64,000 nt of DNA from Proteles cristata cristata (Eukaryota; Chordata; Mammalia; Carnivora; Hyaenidae). Below are positions 63,121 through 64,000 of this stretch, one piece after another; the stretch's first letter is position 1, and each line of letters opens with the position of its first letter. The DNA lies in NCBI GenBank assembly GCA_017311185.1, contig JAESUZ010003902.1:1612001-1676000 (forward strand). The letters run 5' to 3'. A program made the position numbers and the translations under genes. The notes under the pieces are model-generated. The model ran no database searches. It saw nothing but the letters and a program-made list of their open reading frames with translations, and was not told where the DNA came from.

Positions 63121-64000
63121 TGAAAGAGATCTCAAAGGTTTCATCCTGGGGGCAGGGGGAGTGGACACTGCCAGAGCAGTGGGGTAAAACATTGTGAGGA
63201 AGATGCAGGCCACCCACAGAGACAGATGCAAAAGGAGGAGGGAGCTACTTAAGATAAACTTCCAGGACTTTATAACTTGGCCTTCTCCAGTCTAGGGCTG
63301 AGCAAAAGTCATTCACCCAGAGGAAGGCACACAGAGGGGATGTTTCTCCTTTGATCAGATACTCAGGACCCAGGACTTGAACTAGGCAATACATAAATGA
63401 GACCAGTTGATAAAATTCTCCTCTGAGAATACATGATGACAGTAGCAGGCTGGAGAAGCGGCCCCCACACCTGTTCCTCTAAGCTCAGCACCCTGGGGTT
63501 ACTTCTCTGCCCCTGATCAACTTTCTCTGAATTCTTTCTTCCTGCCAGCTAAGGACACATCCAGCTCTCTCCATCTTCTGGAGCCACCAACATACCTATG
63601 AACCCCGATCATAGCTATCAGGCAGGACTCAATCTCCCCAGCCTTTCCTGCCTCTTTGTCCCCAAGGACAATAATCCCACAGGCTCCTTCATTATAATCT
63701 CTTCTGATATTCCAAGAAGGTGGATATGTCTGGGAGCTACCATATTTCTGGAATCTTCCATGGTTTCAATCATTGTCCTTATTTTAGGAAACCTAACATC
63801 CTCATGGCATGGTCCCTGGGTTCTTCGTTGTCCTCCATGTGTCCTCCTTGACTCTTGAGTGTGGATCTACCTGTCTCCAGCGCCAAGTCTGAAGGTGCAT
63901 CTAAAGAAAGCCATTAAATAGATCAGAACCAGTTGACCTTTCAGGTGTTTCAAAGTCTGGAGCGTAATTCTGTTCCCAGGACACCTCCAGACTAAGCAAG
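63121..64000. other. Unique DNA to the window edge
   Basis: No repeat family or exon is recognised. An 86-codon plus-strand frame (63598-63858) resembles nothing I know. Confidence 0.5.

Overview
This window looks like nuclear DNA of a cat-family carnivore (Felidae or a close feliform). The main evidence is sixteen copies of the tRNA-Lys-derived carnivore SINE, most of the form with a 'gctctgtgctgacagctcag' body that I know from felid SINEC_Fc elements. There is also a carnivore-type L1 3' end, and a thick layer of old mammalian repeats (MIR, L2, MER5, MaLR LTRs, old L1). The species and chromosome cannot be read from the sequence.

I find no protein-coding gene, exon, functional RNA gene, CpG island with a promoter, CRISPR array or prokaryotic/phage feature. 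All open frames are short (the longest is about 211 codons). They lie in repeats or low-complexity DNA, or match no family I know, and none shows a coherent exon structure. The window is best read as intergenic or large-intron DNA. The feature list is therefore mainly a repeat annotation by eye, plus candidate conserved non-coding blocks. Family names come from recalled consensus sequences. Exact subfamilies need a library search.

Layout. 0-2.8 kb: L2 remnants, a tandem SINE pair, a GT microsatellite and a third SINE. 2.8-9 kb: mostly unique DNA with MIRs, a MER5B-type element split by a SINE, a MER5A nested in a MIR, a MaLR LTR and three candidate conserved blocks. 9-18.1 kb: old antisense L1 ends, an MLT1-type LTR, a 1.8-kb antisense L2, sense L2s and three SINEs. 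18.1-28 kb: GC-richer DNA with a CA microsatellite next to a G-quadruplex-forming GGGGT array, an old L1 3' end carrying a distinct SINE subtype, and MIR/L2 debris. 28-34 kb: probable old LTR-derived sequence including a spaced direct repeat. 34-38.3 kb: MIR remnants, a 570-bp AT/CA higher-order repeat and the strongest conserved-block candidate (37.9-38.25 kb). 38-51 kb: GC-rich unique DNA with MIR, L2 and an MLT1 LTR, including an L2(-)/L2(+)/L2(-) cluster and an inverted MIR pair. 52.2-54.3 kb: a young repeat hotspot with one L1 and five SINEs. 54-64 kb: mostly unique DNA with a polypurine tract, another conserved-block candidate, a long antisense L2 and an old L1 end.

There is no operon-like or pathway logic to describe. 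Any function here would most likely be regulatory, through distal enhancers in the AT-rich blocks. I found no convincing undescribed biological system. The most checkable unusual items are a perfect 52-bp GT/CA palindrome inside the L1, a target sequence present three times around two successive SINE insertions, the 15-bp duplication flanking a SINE pair, and the spaced direct repeat at 28.9 and 30.0 kb.
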